NCBI RefSeq assembly: GCF_900115975.1
Contig: NZ_FOYM01000022.1
Coordinates: 1 to 61,289, forward strand
DNA from: Desulfoscipio geothermicus DSM 3669
GTDB taxonomy: Bacteria; Bacillota; Desulfotomaculia; Desulfotomaculales; Desulfallaceae
DNA: 61,289 nucleotides
Reading direction: 5' to 3'
This document shows, in pieces, positions 42,982-51,258 of the stretch. The stretch's first letter is position 1. Every line of letters begins with the position of its first letter. The position numbers and the translations under genes are program-made. The notes below the pieces were generated by a model. That model did no database searches, had not been told where the DNA came from, and saw only the letters and a list, made by a program, of their open reading frames with translations.

Positions 42982-43368
42982 TTATACCTGATCAAGGTTA
43001 TTGTCGTTGACTTCTCTTAAAATATATTGGGCTGCTTTGGTCCAGGCTTCGGCGGCTGTTTGATAGGCGAGAAAGCCTTGCCTGGTAAGGGTGTAAACCT
43101 TGCGCTCCCGGTTGCCGACCACCTGGGCTTGCGACGTAACCAGTCCGTTTTGTTCAAATTCATGTAAAACGGGGTACAGGCTGCCCTCGGTGGGGGCGCA
43201 GCAGCCTTCGGTTAAAGCAGCCACTTCCTTGGCGATTTCGTAACCGTGCAGCGAGCGGCAGCACAATACCCGTAATATAAAAAAGCGGGATAGACTCATC
43301 CTGATTAGGCCGTTCCAATATTCTTCCGTCAAATATTTAATATGTATCACCACCTTTGCATATACCAC
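42982..43368 (-). CDS. PadR-family regulator with vicinal cysteines
   Basis: About 115-128 aa; the start is uncertain (GTG at 43366-43368, or a TTG 12 codons later, since AAAGGTGGTG lies between). The winged helix shows 'FFILRVLCCRSLHGYEIAKE' and 'EGCCAPTEGSLYPVLHEFEQ'. Two CC pairs in the DNA-reading region suggest direct sensing of As(III), Sb or another thiophilic ion. It probably controls the permease gene 17 bases downstream. Confidence 0.85.
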   Translation of the reverse strand: MVYAKVVIHIKYLTEEYWNGLIRMSLSRFFILRVLCCRSLHGYEIAKEVAALTEGCCAPTEGSLYPVLHEFEQNGLVTSQAQVVGNRERKVYTLTRQGFLAYQTAAEAWTKAAQYILREVNDNNLDQV

Positions 43369-43444
43369 TAATGCATAGCCCTTAGATATATAATAGGTTA
43401 AAAAAATTGGCGTGTCAATATTTTTTATCTTTAAAAAGTAGACG

Positions 43445-43480
43445 TTGACTTTTAAAAAAATGAAACATTATTATATATAA
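43445..43480 (+). promoter_or_regulatory. Promoter of the paired YnfA genes
   Basis: TTGACT, 17 bases, TTATTA; the -10 lies in ATTATTATATATAAG, the island's shared word. It faces away from padR. Confidence 0.6.
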
Positions 43481-43514
43481 GCTATACAATATCAAAGACA
43501 CAGGGAGGTTTAAA

Positions 43515-43871
43515 ATGTTTTTTAGATCGATAAGTCTTTTTTTTCTGGCCGGTTTGGCTGAAATCTTAGGTGGGTATTTTATATGGATTTGGCTCCGGGA
43601 TGGCGCCTCTGTAGTATGGGGTTTAACCGGCGGTATTATATTAATAGCTTACGGAGTGATACCTACACTGCAAAACTTTCCCGATTTTGGGCGCATTTAC
43701 GCGGCTTACGGGGGTGTGTTTATTATCATGTCGATTTTATGGGGCTGGTGGATTGACGGGGTAACTCCCGATTTTTATGATTGGCTTGGTACATTTGTGG
43801 CTTTAATTGGTACGGCAATAATCTTATGGTACCCCCGTAAGGGACAAGAAAAGGAGGCTGCCGGGCAATGA
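43515..43871 (+). CDS. YnfA-family (UPF0060) membrane protein 1
   Basis: 118 aa, four helices; GGGAGG upstream. '[20 protein letters not shown]', '[20 protein letters not shown]' and '[17 protein letters not shown]' are family marks. YnfA is related to small multidrug resistance carriers. Its stop overlaps the next ynfA-like start by four bases, so the two may form a heterodimer. Confidence 0.9.
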   Translation: MFFRSISLFFLAGLAEILGGYFIWIWLRDGASVVWGLTGGIILIAYGVIPTLQNFPDFGRIYAAYGGVFIIMSILWGWWIDGVTPDFYDWLGTFVALIGTAIILWYPRKGQEKEAAGQ

Positions 43872-44191
43872 TTAAATCAGCGATACTCTTTGTTCTGGCT
43901 GGTTTGGCCGAAATTGGTGGTGGGTATTTAGTATGGTTGTGGCTGCGTGAACAAAAGGGATTATGGTTAGGTATTATCGGGGCTATGGTGCTTGTATTTT
44001 ATGGTGTAATACCAACACTACAGGAATACCCTCATTTTGGCAGAGTATATGCGGCCTACGGTGGCATTTTTATTGTTTTGTCCCTGTTATGGGGGTGGTT
44101 TATTGACAAAAAAAGGCCCGACAAATATGATTGGATTGGTTCCTGCGTTGCTCTTGCCGGTGCCGCAATAATTATCTGGACTCCAAGGTAA
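43868..44191 (+). CDS. YnfA-family (UPF0060) membrane protein 2
   Basis: 107 aa: '[20 protein letters not shown]', '[20 protein letters not shown]', '[17 protein letters not shown]'. It overlaps its paralogue by ATGA, the classic coupling arrangement seen in paired SMR-type carriers. Confidence 0.9.
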   Translation: MIKSAILFVLAGLAEIGGGYLVWLWLREQKGLWLGIIGAMVLVFYGVIPTLQEYPHFGRVYAAYGGIFIVLSLLWGWFIDKKRPDKYDWIGSCVALAGAAIIIWTPR

Positions 44192-44211
44192 GATTAGAGG
44201 TGCTAAATATA

Positions 44212-44616
44212 GTGTCAAATATAGTATGTGGTTTTAATGCGTCGGATCATATTAATGCACTTTGTCCTGACTGCAATACACCAGGCAAAAAAATAAGGCC
44301 GGAAACGCTAAAGAATTTGCTCAAAAACGATCGCCTCCCGGCCAACCCAAATGGTTACAGTCTGTGTTTATCTCCTGAATGTAATGTTATATATTTTGGA
44401 GAACAGACCTTTTTAAAAGACGATATCAAAGTGAAGGTCTGGTTTAAGGAATCAGATTCGGATACACCGGTGTGTTATTGCCGAAACGTAACGGCCAAAG
44501 ATATATTTGAGCATATAGCTGTAAGAGGCTGCTGCAATAATATTGAAGACATCCAATCCCATACGGGGGCTAATACCGGTAAAGATTGCCTAACCCAAAA
44601 CCCCGCAGGTTCGTGA
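44212..44616 (+). CDS. CopZ-like Fe-S/metal chaperone
   Basis: 134 aa from GTG with AGAGGTG upstream; the longer frame overlaps ynfA. 'ALCPDCNTPGKKIRPETLKN' begins a Zn-ribbon-like region with a second Cys pair in 'YSLCLSPECNVIYFG'. 'VCYCRNVTAKDIFEHI' is a BFD-like [2Fe-2S] motif completed by 'GCCNN' and a late Cys. These proteins hand metal to exporters. It trails the YnfA pair in the same orientation. Confidence 0.75.
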   Translation: MSNIVCGFNASDHINALCPDCNTPGKKIRPETLKNLLKNDRLPANPNGYSLCLSPECNVIYFGEQTFLKDDIKVKVWFKESDSDTPVCYCRNVTAKDIFEHIAVRGCCNNIEDIQSHTGANTGKDCLTQNPAGS

Positions 44617-44678
44617 TGTAGACCGGCAGTGCAATCGGTGATTGCCAAAGCTCTAAATATTAGAAATCGGCAAAAGGA

Positions 44679-45650
44679 CTAATGTAGAAACCGCCAGCCC
44701 ACCGCGTTGAACAGGTAACCCGTAAAAATTATGGCCAGGCCCACCACCGCGATGAAGATGGCGATCAGGCGGGGCTTTAAAACTTTGCGCAGGATAATCA
44801 TTTCCGGGAAGGACAGAGCGGTAATGGACATCATGAAGGCCAAAGCGGTGCCCACCGCCACCCCTTTACCCAATAACGCCTGCACTACTGGGATGGTGCC
44901 CACGGCATTGGAATACAGGGGGATGCCCAGCAGCACCGCAATAGGTACGGCAAAGGGGTTGCCCGGGCCGGCCCACCTGGTTAAAAGGTCTTCCGGGGCA
45001 TAGCCGTGAATAGCGGCACCCACGCCAATGCCGATCAACACGTAAATCCAAATACGGCCCACGATATCCTTAACGTCATCCCAGGCATAGTTTATCCTTT
45101 CCCGCCAGGTCATTTCCGCCGCTTCAGCTGTGCCCATCCTGGTTTGATATACATATTCTTCCACCTGGTTTTCCAGGCCCATTCTGCCTATAAGAACGCC
45201 TCCCACGATGGCCACGGCCAATCCACTGACCACATACAGGGCGGCCAGTTTCCAGCCCAGCACGGCAATCAACATGACCACGGAAACCTCGTTCACAATG
45301 GGTGAGCTAATTAAAAACGAAAACGTTATTCCCAGTGGAATGCCCGATTCCACGAAACCTATAAATATAGGCACCGAGGAGCACGATCAGAAGGGCGTAA
45401 CCGCACCCAGCGCCGCGGCCATAAAATGCCCGGTATACAGGTTATGCCGGCTGAGGATTTGCCGCGTTTTCTCCGGCGGGAAAAAACTCCGGATAACGCT
45501 GATAATAAAAATCATTAGTGCCAGTAAGAGGATTATTTTAATGGTATCGTAAAAAAAAAAGTTTACCGCTTCGCCCAATCGGGTATGCGGCGACAAACCC
45601 AGCAGTTGATAGACCACGTAGTCGGCAAAGCTTTGAATCAATATGTCCAC
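44679..45650 (-). CDS. Putative selenoprotein: PF03773 (ArsP-like) permease with in-frame UGA
   Basis: 323 aa if UGA (45387-45389) is read as selenocysteine, residue 88. The frame is open on both sides: 'AALGAVTPF', then UGA, then 'SCSSVPIFIGFVESGIPLG'. The paralogue at 42038 reads TPF-C-SCSTIPI there, so UGA stands for the first Cys of the conserved CSCS motif. Eight to nine membrane helices; the second repeat has 'LLGIPLYSNAVGTIPVVQAL'. A hairpin at SECIS distance follows the UGA. Both halves keep family residues beyond the stop, unlike the degraded genes elsewhere here. The alternative is a single Cys-to-stop mutation. It probably exports a metalloid, with Sec as soft-ion ligand (inference). 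Confidence 0.82.
45349..45389 (-). promoter_or_regulatory. Candidate SECIS hairpin of the permease
   Basis: Starting seven bases after UGA, the mRNA can pair TCC with GGA, CG with CG, a G-U-bordered inner loop, and CCTAT with ATAGG around ATTT. The hairpin is symmetric over 32 bases (45349-45380). The apical loop begins 21 bases after UGA, within the bacterial range. It lacks the usual G at the loop start, a weakness. Confidence 0.55.
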
Positions 45651-45791
45651 CTCCTGCCTTTAGCCTGACCTGCGAGACAAAAATAAATAATTATATAATT
45701 CTGGGATTTTTGTTAATTGGTGATGTAAGTTACCAATAAATTTTTTAGTGTGCCGGTATTGCTATTGCTAAAGATATTTAACAAAAAGCTG

Positions 45792-45840
45792 TTGACACGA
45801 AAGACGGTAGAGAATTATTATATAAGCAAATTATTATGTA
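45792..45840 (+). promoter_or_regulatory. Promoter with ATTATTATATAAGCAA operator-like word
   Basis: TTGACA (45792-45797), 17-18 bases, TATTAT (45816-45821), covered by ATTATTATATAAGCAA and a following TTATTATGTA. The promoter at 50748 matches it over ~110 bp including upstream TATTTAACAA. It leads into a degraded interval and then cfa. Confidence 0.65.
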
Positions 45841-46133
45841 GTATCTTTTGCCACAATACATAAATATGCTTTTATATTTTGGGGATAATTGAGGTTAACA
45901 AAATGCTGAGGCCTTAGTGCACCCGGTGGCCAACTCGTGAAAACCATGAAAAGACCAGGCCGAGCTTTTAAAGTGCTTAACCAGCCCTGGAAGAAATTGC
46001 GGCCCGCCCGGTAATGTTCGAAGAAGTGCAGGTAGCAATTATTGCCGGTTTTAAGCAGAAATTAGGAATAACATTATTACGTATAGAAAACCGTGTAGTC
46101 TAGCCGGATGGCTAATCTCGGAGGTGATTATTA
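45841..46133 (+). other. Leader interval with a small frame remnant
   Basis: Between this promoter and cfa lies ~290 bp with no intact gene. A start-less frame (~45998-46103) reads 'ALEEIAARPVMFEEVQVAII' and ends after 'RIENRVV'. It may be the relic of the gene that the promoter once served. The family is not recognised. Confidence 0.35.
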
Positions 46134-47318
46134 ATGCGTAAACACTTGCTGAAGTCTTTTTTTGCAGGTGTAAAACACGCCAATTTCGAGGTGGTGTACT
46201 GGGACGGGGAAACAGCCCGGTACGGAGACGGGCAGCCCCGGGTGAAAGTGATCTTCAATGAGCCGCTGCCGCTAAACTTTAACTTGGATGACCCGGTACT
46301 TGCTTTCGGTGAAGCATACATGGACGACATTGTTGATTTCGAAGGCAGCCTGGAGGAAATATTCCGGGTGGCCGAATTAAATAAGGACAGCATTCCCGGT
46401 GGCTTGACCGGAAAGGCGGTTTCGGCCGTTAAAGTACTGAGCGGCGCAGCGGCCAGGTTGAAACAAAAAAGCGATATTCAACATCACTATGACCTGGGGA
46501 ACGACTTTTTTTCGCTATGGTTGGACGAAACAATGAGTTACTCCTGCGCCTATTTTAAAACCCCCGGTGATTCATTGTACGAGGCTCAATTGCAAAAAAT
46601 TGATCACATTCTCAAAAAAATTCAGCTGCAACCTGGGGATCGTCTATTGGACATCGGCAGCGGCTGGGGCTGGTTGATTATAAAGGCGGCGCAGGAGTAC
46701 GGCGTACAAGCGCTGGGCATTACCTTAAGCGAGGAACAATACCATGCCGTAAAAGAACGCATCAAGAAACTGGGCCTTGAGGGGCGGGTGGACGTCAAAC
46801 TGCTCAATTACCTGGATCTGGACGAGCAGGAATACCGGTTTGACAAGATCGTCAGCGTGGGTATGTTTGAACACGTGGGGAAAGAAAACCTGCCCAGGTA
46901 CATGGAAAAAGTCAACAAACTGCTCGCTCCCGGCGGGCTGTCTGTGTTACACACCATTACCGGGGTGCGGGAAAAGCCCGTAAACTCCTGGATTGAAAAA
47001 TACATCTTTCCCGGTGGTTATATCCCTTCTTTGCGGGAAACAATGTGGCTGTTGCCCGAATATGATTTTCACCTGCTGCACGCGGAAAGCCTGCGTATGC
47101 ACTACGCCATGACCCTGGATCGCTGGTATGAAAACTTTTTAAAGCACGTTGATAAAATTGAGCAAAAATACGGCCGCCGGTTCGTGCGCATGTGGGGCTT
47201 GTACTTGCGCGGCTGCGCCGCTTCTTTCAGGGTATCGGGTTTGAACATCTACCAGCTGTTGTTCTCCAAGGGGCTGAACAACAACCTGCCGATGACCCTG
47301 GAACACGTTTACCTTTAG
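46134..47318 (+). CDS. cfa: Cyclopropane-fatty-acyl-phospholipid synthase family methyltransferase
   Basis: 394 aa; GGAGGTGATTATTA precedes ATG. The N-terminal lipid-binding domain is followed by the SAM fold: 'QHHYDLGNDFFSLWLDETMS', 'DRLLDIGSGWGWLIIKAAQE', 'VSVGMFEHVGKENL', 'YIFPGGYIPSL' and 'RMHYAMTLDRWYENF'. It adds a methylene bridge to unsaturated acyl chains of membrane phospholipids using SAM. It is an envelope-stress gene placed within the metalloid island. Confidence 0.93.
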   Translation: MRKHLLKSFFAGVKHANFEVVYWDGETARYGDGQPRVKVIFNEPLPLNFNLDDPVLAFGEAYMDDIVDFEGSLEEIFRVAELNKDSIPGGLTGKAVSAVKVLSGAAARLKQKSDIQHHYDLGNDFFSLWLDETMSYSCAYFKTPGDSLYEAQLQKIDHILKKIQLQPGDRLLDIGSGWGWLIIKAAQEYGVQALGITLSEEQYHAVKERIKKLGLEGRVDVKLLNYLDLDEQEYRFDKIVSVGMFEHVGKENLPRYMEKVNKLLAPGGLSVLHTITGVREKPVNSWIEKYIFPGGYIPSLRETMWLLPEYDFHLLHAESLRMHYAMTLDRWYENFLKHVDKIEQKYGRRFVRMWGLYLRGCAASFRVSGLNIYQLLFSKGLNNNLPMTLEHVYL

Positions 47319-47351
47319 AAAAACAAGAGCGGAAGGATGTGAGAAACTTAA

Positions 47352-47882
47352 ATGGCTTTAAATTACGAGATCACCGGCATGGCGCCCTGCCTGGCCGACG
47401 GGGCCAGGGTAAGGGTTACCGCCATGTGGAACCAGGATATAGGGGAATTGTTGCCCTACGTTAACGCCGTGGTCAAGTATGCTTCCTTTGACCCCGGAGG
47501 GGTGGTGATAACTTTTAAATACCGGGGCTGCCCGGTAATTCTGGAAAGGCGGCGGGTAACCCTGGGTCAGTTGGCCGACCTGGATGAAGCCGAGGATATT
47601 ATGGATGATTTGGTTGATTTTTTACGCCGGGTGCAGGACAAGAAAGCAGAAATAACGCCCCTTAACCAACCGAAACCACAGCCCCAGGTGCATGAAATAA
47701 TCAGGATGCTGCCCCGTAACAATTGCGGCCAGTGCGGCGAGCCCACCTGCACGGCTTTCGCCCTGAAATTGGTATTGGAGCGGCAGAAGGCGGAAAATTG
47801 CCTGCCTCTGACCGGCGATGAGATCTGCACGGTGCTTAAAGTGTTGGAATCTCTGGATAACCGGCAGTTGAAAATTGAATAA
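47352..47882 (+). CDS. Fe-S cluster domain protein (PF04060-like), paralogue of 32132
   Basis: 176 aa. The N-terminal domain ('ITGMAPCLADGARVRVTAMW', 'LPYVNAVVKYASFDPGG') matches that of the protein at 32132. The C-terminal 'NNCGQCGEPTCTAFALKLVL' plus a Cys in 'AENCLPL' form a four-Cys [4Fe-4S] site. It lies 33 bases after cfa, probably co-transcribed. The role is unknown; homologues occur with corrinoid and redox proteins. Confidence 0.82.
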   Translation: MALNYEITGMAPCLADGARVRVTAMWNQDIGELLPYVNAVVKYASFDPGGVVITFKYRGCPVILERRRVTLGQLADLDEAEDIMDDLVDFLRRVQDKKAEITPLNQPKPQPQVHEIIRMLPRNNCGQCGEPTCTAFALKLVLERQKAENCLPLTGDEICTVLKVLESLDNRQLKIE

Positions 47883-47966
47883 CCATATAATGAAAATTTT
47901 TTTACCCAGGTATATTAATAAATATTTATATATTTATTAGATTAATTAAAAGGGGAGTGTACAAAA

Positions 47967-48701
47967 ATGAAAAATGCTGATTACAGTGCCAGGATGGTCA
48001 ATTTGCTCGGGTTGGAGTGCCCGCCCTTGGCCGCCAAGTTCCTGAAACCGGGCGAACTGGTGCCGGAAGGTTACGACAACAGCAAGAAAATGCGTTACTG
48101 CCAGGCGCTGATGATGGGCAAGCACGGCCATAAAGTGCTGGTCAACGGAGACAACATCACCTGCCCGGCCTCAGCTTCGGCTTTTGGTTTCAAGCCGCTG
48201 CCGGAAAAACTGCAAAACGGCCAAATGATGACCGGCATGGGCCTTTTCGGCAACCCCGCGGCGGCAGCCAAAACCATCGGCCTGATGCCTCGCATGAAAC
48301 CCGGCGAATGTGCCGGTGTGCTGGTGGCACCGCTGGCTCAGGCGGATTTTGTTCCCGATGTGGTGGCGCTGGAGGGGAAACCGGAAAAGCTGATGTGGGT
48401 GGCCCTGGCCGATATATTTGAAGCAGGCGGCAGACACGGCTTCCAGACCGGCGTGTTCCAGGCCACCTGCATTGATTCCACCCTGGTACCGTACCAAACC
48501 GGCAAACTTAATGCCAACCTGGGTTGCTACGGCTGCCGGGATGCCACCGATATTCCCGAGGTGGAGTGCCTGTTGGGCTTCCCCGCCGGCAGTCTGGATA
48601 AAATAGTCGGCGCTCTTGAAAAACTGGCTGCAAAAGCTATTCCGCGTTCCCGGGCCAAAGGCGCCTATAACTCGATGGCGGCCTGCGATGGCCAGAACTA
48701 A
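47967..48701 (+). CDS. DUF169 family protein
   Basis: 244 aa; AAAAGGGGAGTG precedes the start. 'LECPPLAAKFL', 'RYCQALMMGKHGHKVLVNGD', 'CPASASAFGF', 'AQADFVPDVVAL' and 'LGCYGCRDATDI' are DUF169 marks with several conserved Cys. The family is cytoplasmic and of unknown function, common in anaerobes near metal and C1 genes. It follows the Fe-S protein gene. Confidence 0.88.
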   Translation: MKNADYSARMVNLLGLECPPLAAKFLKPGELVPEGYDNSKKMRYCQALMMGKHGHKVLVNGDNITCPASASAFGFKPLPEKLQNGQMMTGMGLFGNPAAAAKTIGLMPRMKPGECAGVLVAPLAQADFVPDVVALEGKPEKLMWVALADIFEAGGRHGFQTGVFQATCIDSTLVPYQTGKLNANLGCYGCRDATDIPEVECLLGFPAGSLDKIVGALEKLAAKAIPRSRAKGAYNSMAACDGQN

Positions 48702-48743
48702 TTCGGAACGCACAACTTGTTTAACTTTCACAGGCGGTATGCA

Positions 48744-48846
48744 GTAAGGGGACACATCCTCAGCGTTAAGGGGATACACCCTCAGTGGTAAGGGGACACA
48801 CCTCCTGCGAATGAATGTCCCCAACGTATGAATGTCTCCAACGAAT
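48744..48846. repeat. Tandem GTAAGGGGACACA repeats
   Basis: Three 22-bp units (48744-48765, -48787, -48809) begin G/TTAAGGGGA and differ at a few bases. Two further ~18-bp units with ATGAATGTCCCCAACG follow on the opposite sense (GGGGACATTCAT in reverse). This is a tandem cousin of the dispersed GGGGAC palindromes and lies just before the next gene's start. Confidence 0.65.
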
Positions 48847-48877
48847 GCCGAAATATAATTTGAAGGGGGATATAAAC

Positions 48878-49243
48878 ATGGAAAACCAAAAAACTCCGTC
48901 CGTAGAGCAAATCCTGCAGATGATGGAACAAAACCTGGGTGAAAAGCCCGTACCCATGATCATGATGTCGAAACTTGTTCCGGAATGGGTGCCCAAACAG
49001 GCCCAGGAAGGAAAATTTGTTTTTGACCTGCCCAACATATCGGAAAAGTATAAACACCTGATTATAATTGCGGCGGCGCTGGCGGCGGGCAGTAAAATGT
49101 GCACGGAAATGTACATGAAAAAGGCCAAAAAAGCCGGTATAACCAATGAAGAAATCGGCGAAGCAATCCTGACGGCCCCGTTTCGCACTAGCTTCAACCG
49201 TGTTTGCCACTGCCTGGACGGCATACAGAAAATTACCGAGTAA
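48878..49243 (+). CDS. Carboxymuconolactone-decarboxylase/AhpD-like protein
   Basis: 121 aa from the ATG behind AGGGGGATATAAAC. 'ISEKYKHLIIIAAALAAGSK' and 'CTEMYMKKAKKAGITNEEIG' give the helical CMD core; one Cys is in the AhpD position but the partner in the CxxC pair is not. A late 'VCHCLD' supplies another pair. It may be a small thiol-redox protein. Confidence 0.78.
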   Translation: MENQKTPSVEQILQMMEQNLGEKPVPMIMMSKLVPEWVPKQAQEGKFVFDLPNISEKYKHLIIIAAALAAGSKMCTEMYMKKAKKAGITNEEIGEAILTAPFRTSFNRVCHCLDGIQKITE

Positions 49244-49362
49244 TTAAATCAGTGCTTCGCCAAGTTGCTTGAGCCCGTTGAAGATTATGGTCTAATCACC
49301 TAAAAATAGCTATTTATCCTAGTTTTAAACTAAACTTATGATTATGGTGGTTGGTATTGCAT

Positions 49363-49395
49363 TTGCTTAAAATATAAGTAAACTTTTATATATAA
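49363..49395 (+). promoter_or_regulatory. Promoter/dyad upstream of the radical SAM gene
   Basis: ATATAAGT-AA-ACTTTTATAT (49372-49391) is a near-perfect dyad. TTGCTT (49363-49368) and TTATAT 17 bases later could be the promoter. A similar dyad lies before acr3 at 51259. Confidence 0.5.
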
Positions 49396-49493
49396 CCAAA
49401 CCGGCATACTAAGCTATGTCGAAATGTTACACATGTTCCGTTATGGGATAAACTGATGTGTTATATGTTAACAATTTCAGCGGGAGGTAGATC

Positions 49494-50708
49494 ATGTCAA
49501 AAAGGCATGTAATTACAGGCTGCAGCTTTCAAGCGGGTCAAACTGTCTCCATTGAGCCGGGCGGTCAGATTATGCTACCATCGGATACTAGTCAAACCAA
49601 CGGTAATAACGGTGCTGTAGAGGCGTTATGCATCAAAACTAAAAACGGTTTTCAAATTATCCCACGGGTAGTTGATGTTAGAAAACTATATATTGAAGCC
49701 ACCACGGTTTGCAACTTTGCTTGCACAACCTGTATTAGAAATTCCTGGCATGACGAACTGTCCCACATGGAGTGGGGTGTTTTTAAGCGCATTGCAGAGA
49801 GTTTGGACAGGTTGCCGCGACTCGAGCGTGTCCACTTCGGCGGCTTCGGCGAGCCCTTCAGCCACCCCCGGCTGCTGGACATGCTGGAAACAGTAAAAAA
49901 CAGGGGACTACGGGCTGAAGTCATCACCAACGGTTCATTATTATCAGAGGAGGTTATCAATAAACTTATTGATCTCAAACTGGATATGATATTTGTTTCC
50001 CTGGACGGCCCGGACGAGGCAGAATACTGCCATATCCGGCAGGGGGCGGATTTTCACGGGGTTCTGAACAATTTAAATCTGCTTAATGAAATAAAAGCCC
50101 AAAGAGGCGTACACTACCCCGAGCTGGGCATTGAATTCGTAGCTACCAAGGATAATTTCCATAAACTACCATGCCTGGCCAAACTGGTACAGGAATTGAA
50201 CGCGCGCCGGATGATTGTTACCAATGTGTTGCCTTATAATGAGGAGATGAAAGATCAAATTCTTTATGACATGGACGATACGGGGGCGCTTTTTGGTAAT
50301 GATTCGGTTTTGCTGATGATTCAGGCCCAAATGCCGTATATGAAATTGCGCACCGAACGGTACTGCAAATTCGTCGAGGACAAGGCAATGGTCGTCAACC
50401 ACATGGGTTTTGTTTCGCCCTGTTATGCACTGATGCATTCGTACAACTGCTATATATATGGCCGTATTAAGGAAATGTATCCTTTTTACCTGGGTAATGT
50501 AACTGAAAAAAAACTGGACCAAATATGGACAGAACCTATTTACATTAACTTTCGGCGGGCTGTTAATAATTTCCATTTTCCATCCTGTACCGATTGCAAG
50601 TTCCTGGACGGCTGTTCATATGTGGATAACAATGACGGTGATTGTTGGGGCAACAGCCCGTCCTGCGCAGAATGTCTCTGGTCCAGGCAGTTAATCGCCT
50701 GCCCTTAA
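49494..50708 (+). CDS. Radical SAM/SPASM protein, probably tungsten-cofactor oxidoreductase maturase type
   Basis: 404 aa, GGGAGG upstream. The cluster motif CNFACTTC (Cys73, 77, 80) is followed by 'FGGFGEPFSHPRLLDMLETV', 'EVITNGSLLSEEVINKL' and 'DMIFVSLDGPD'. The SPASM region has 'GFVSPCYALMHSY', 'CTDCKFLDGCSY', 'CWGNSPSCAECLWSRQ' (extra cluster Cys). The layout resembles maturases that accompany tungsten aldehyde:ferredoxin oxidoreductases, but no such oxidoreductase is in this window. Peptide- or metalloid-modifying roles remain possible. Confidence 0.8.
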   Translation: MSKRHVITGCSFQAGQTVSIEPGGQIMLPSDTSQTNGNNGAVEALCIKTKNGFQIIPRVVDVRKLYIEATTVCNFACTTCIRNSWHDELSHMEWGVFKRIAESLDRLPRLERVHFGGFGEPFSHPRLLDMLETVKNRGLRAEVITNGSLLSEEVINKLIDLKLDMIFVSLDGPDEAEYCHIRQGADFHGVLNNLNLLNEIKAQRGVHYPELGIEFVATKDNFHKLPCLAKLVQELNARRMIVTNVLPYNEEMKDQILYDMDDTGALFGNDSVLLMIQAQMPYMKLRTERYCKFVEDKAMVVNHMGFVSPCYALMHSYNCYIYGRIKEMYPFYLGNVTEKKLDQIWTEPIYINFRRAVNNFHFPSCTDCKFLDGCSYVDNNDGDCWGNSPSCAECLWSRQLIACP

Positions 50709-50747
50709 AAATTATAAGAGCTTTACAGGTATTTAACAATAAAGCTA

Positions 50748-50795
50748 TTGACATACAAGGTAATGATAATTATTATATAAGCAACTTATTATGTA
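50748..50795 (+). promoter_or_regulatory. Promoter with ATTATTATATAAGCAA operator-like word
   Basis: TTGACA (50748-50753), 17 bases, TATTAT (50771-50776), overlapped by ATTATTATATAAGCAA and TTATTATGTA (50769-50795). It is the twin of the promoter at 45792. Confidence 0.68.
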
Positions 50796-50853
50796 TTATT
50801 TTTTGCTGCAAGATATAAATGAACTTTAATGTTTTAATTGAGAGGAGGTGCCA

Positions 50854-51102
50854 TTGAGGTTGGCTAAATGCTGTGACCCCGGCGCACCGAGAGTATATAA
50901 GATTGAATTGGATACCGGCACGGTGGGCATATTGGGGTTGGACCTCATTATGGCCGAGGTGAGCTTGATGGAGCCGCTTTCTGAAGAGGAAGCAAAGAAA
51001 GAATTGCTACAAAGGGCCGCTGCCAACAATTATATTCCCGGTTCCGCCAGGGAAAAATATGCCGAGGCATTGTACAGGGAATATGTGAAACAAATTGAAT
51101 GA
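50854..51102 (+). CDS. Small 'CC / NYIPxSARE' protein, copy 2
   Basis: About 82 aa; AGGAGGTG precedes TTG codons at 50854 and 50860, either of which may start. 'KCCDPGAPRVYKIELDTG', 'TVGILGLDLIMAEV' and 'NNYIPGSAREKYAEALYREY' align with the protein at 41599. It has its own regulated promoter and lies upstream of acr3. Function unknown; the CC pair suggests a metalloid ligand. Confidence 0.75.
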   Translation: MRLAKCCDPGAPRVYKIELDTGTVGILGLDLIMAEVSLMEPLSEEEAKKELLQRAAANNYIPGSAREKYAEALYREYVKQIE

Positions 51103-51258
51103 GGAAAAGGGCGAAACAATAATACCGCAACTTTATATGGGGTTGTGATCACACCTGGCCGGATACTGGGCGGCAGGGTGTGATCCACCGGTCAAGTCCC
51201 TTCAAAAAAAGAGATAATCGACTGGATTAAAGAATGCTAATTTTATTTTTGGTCTAAA

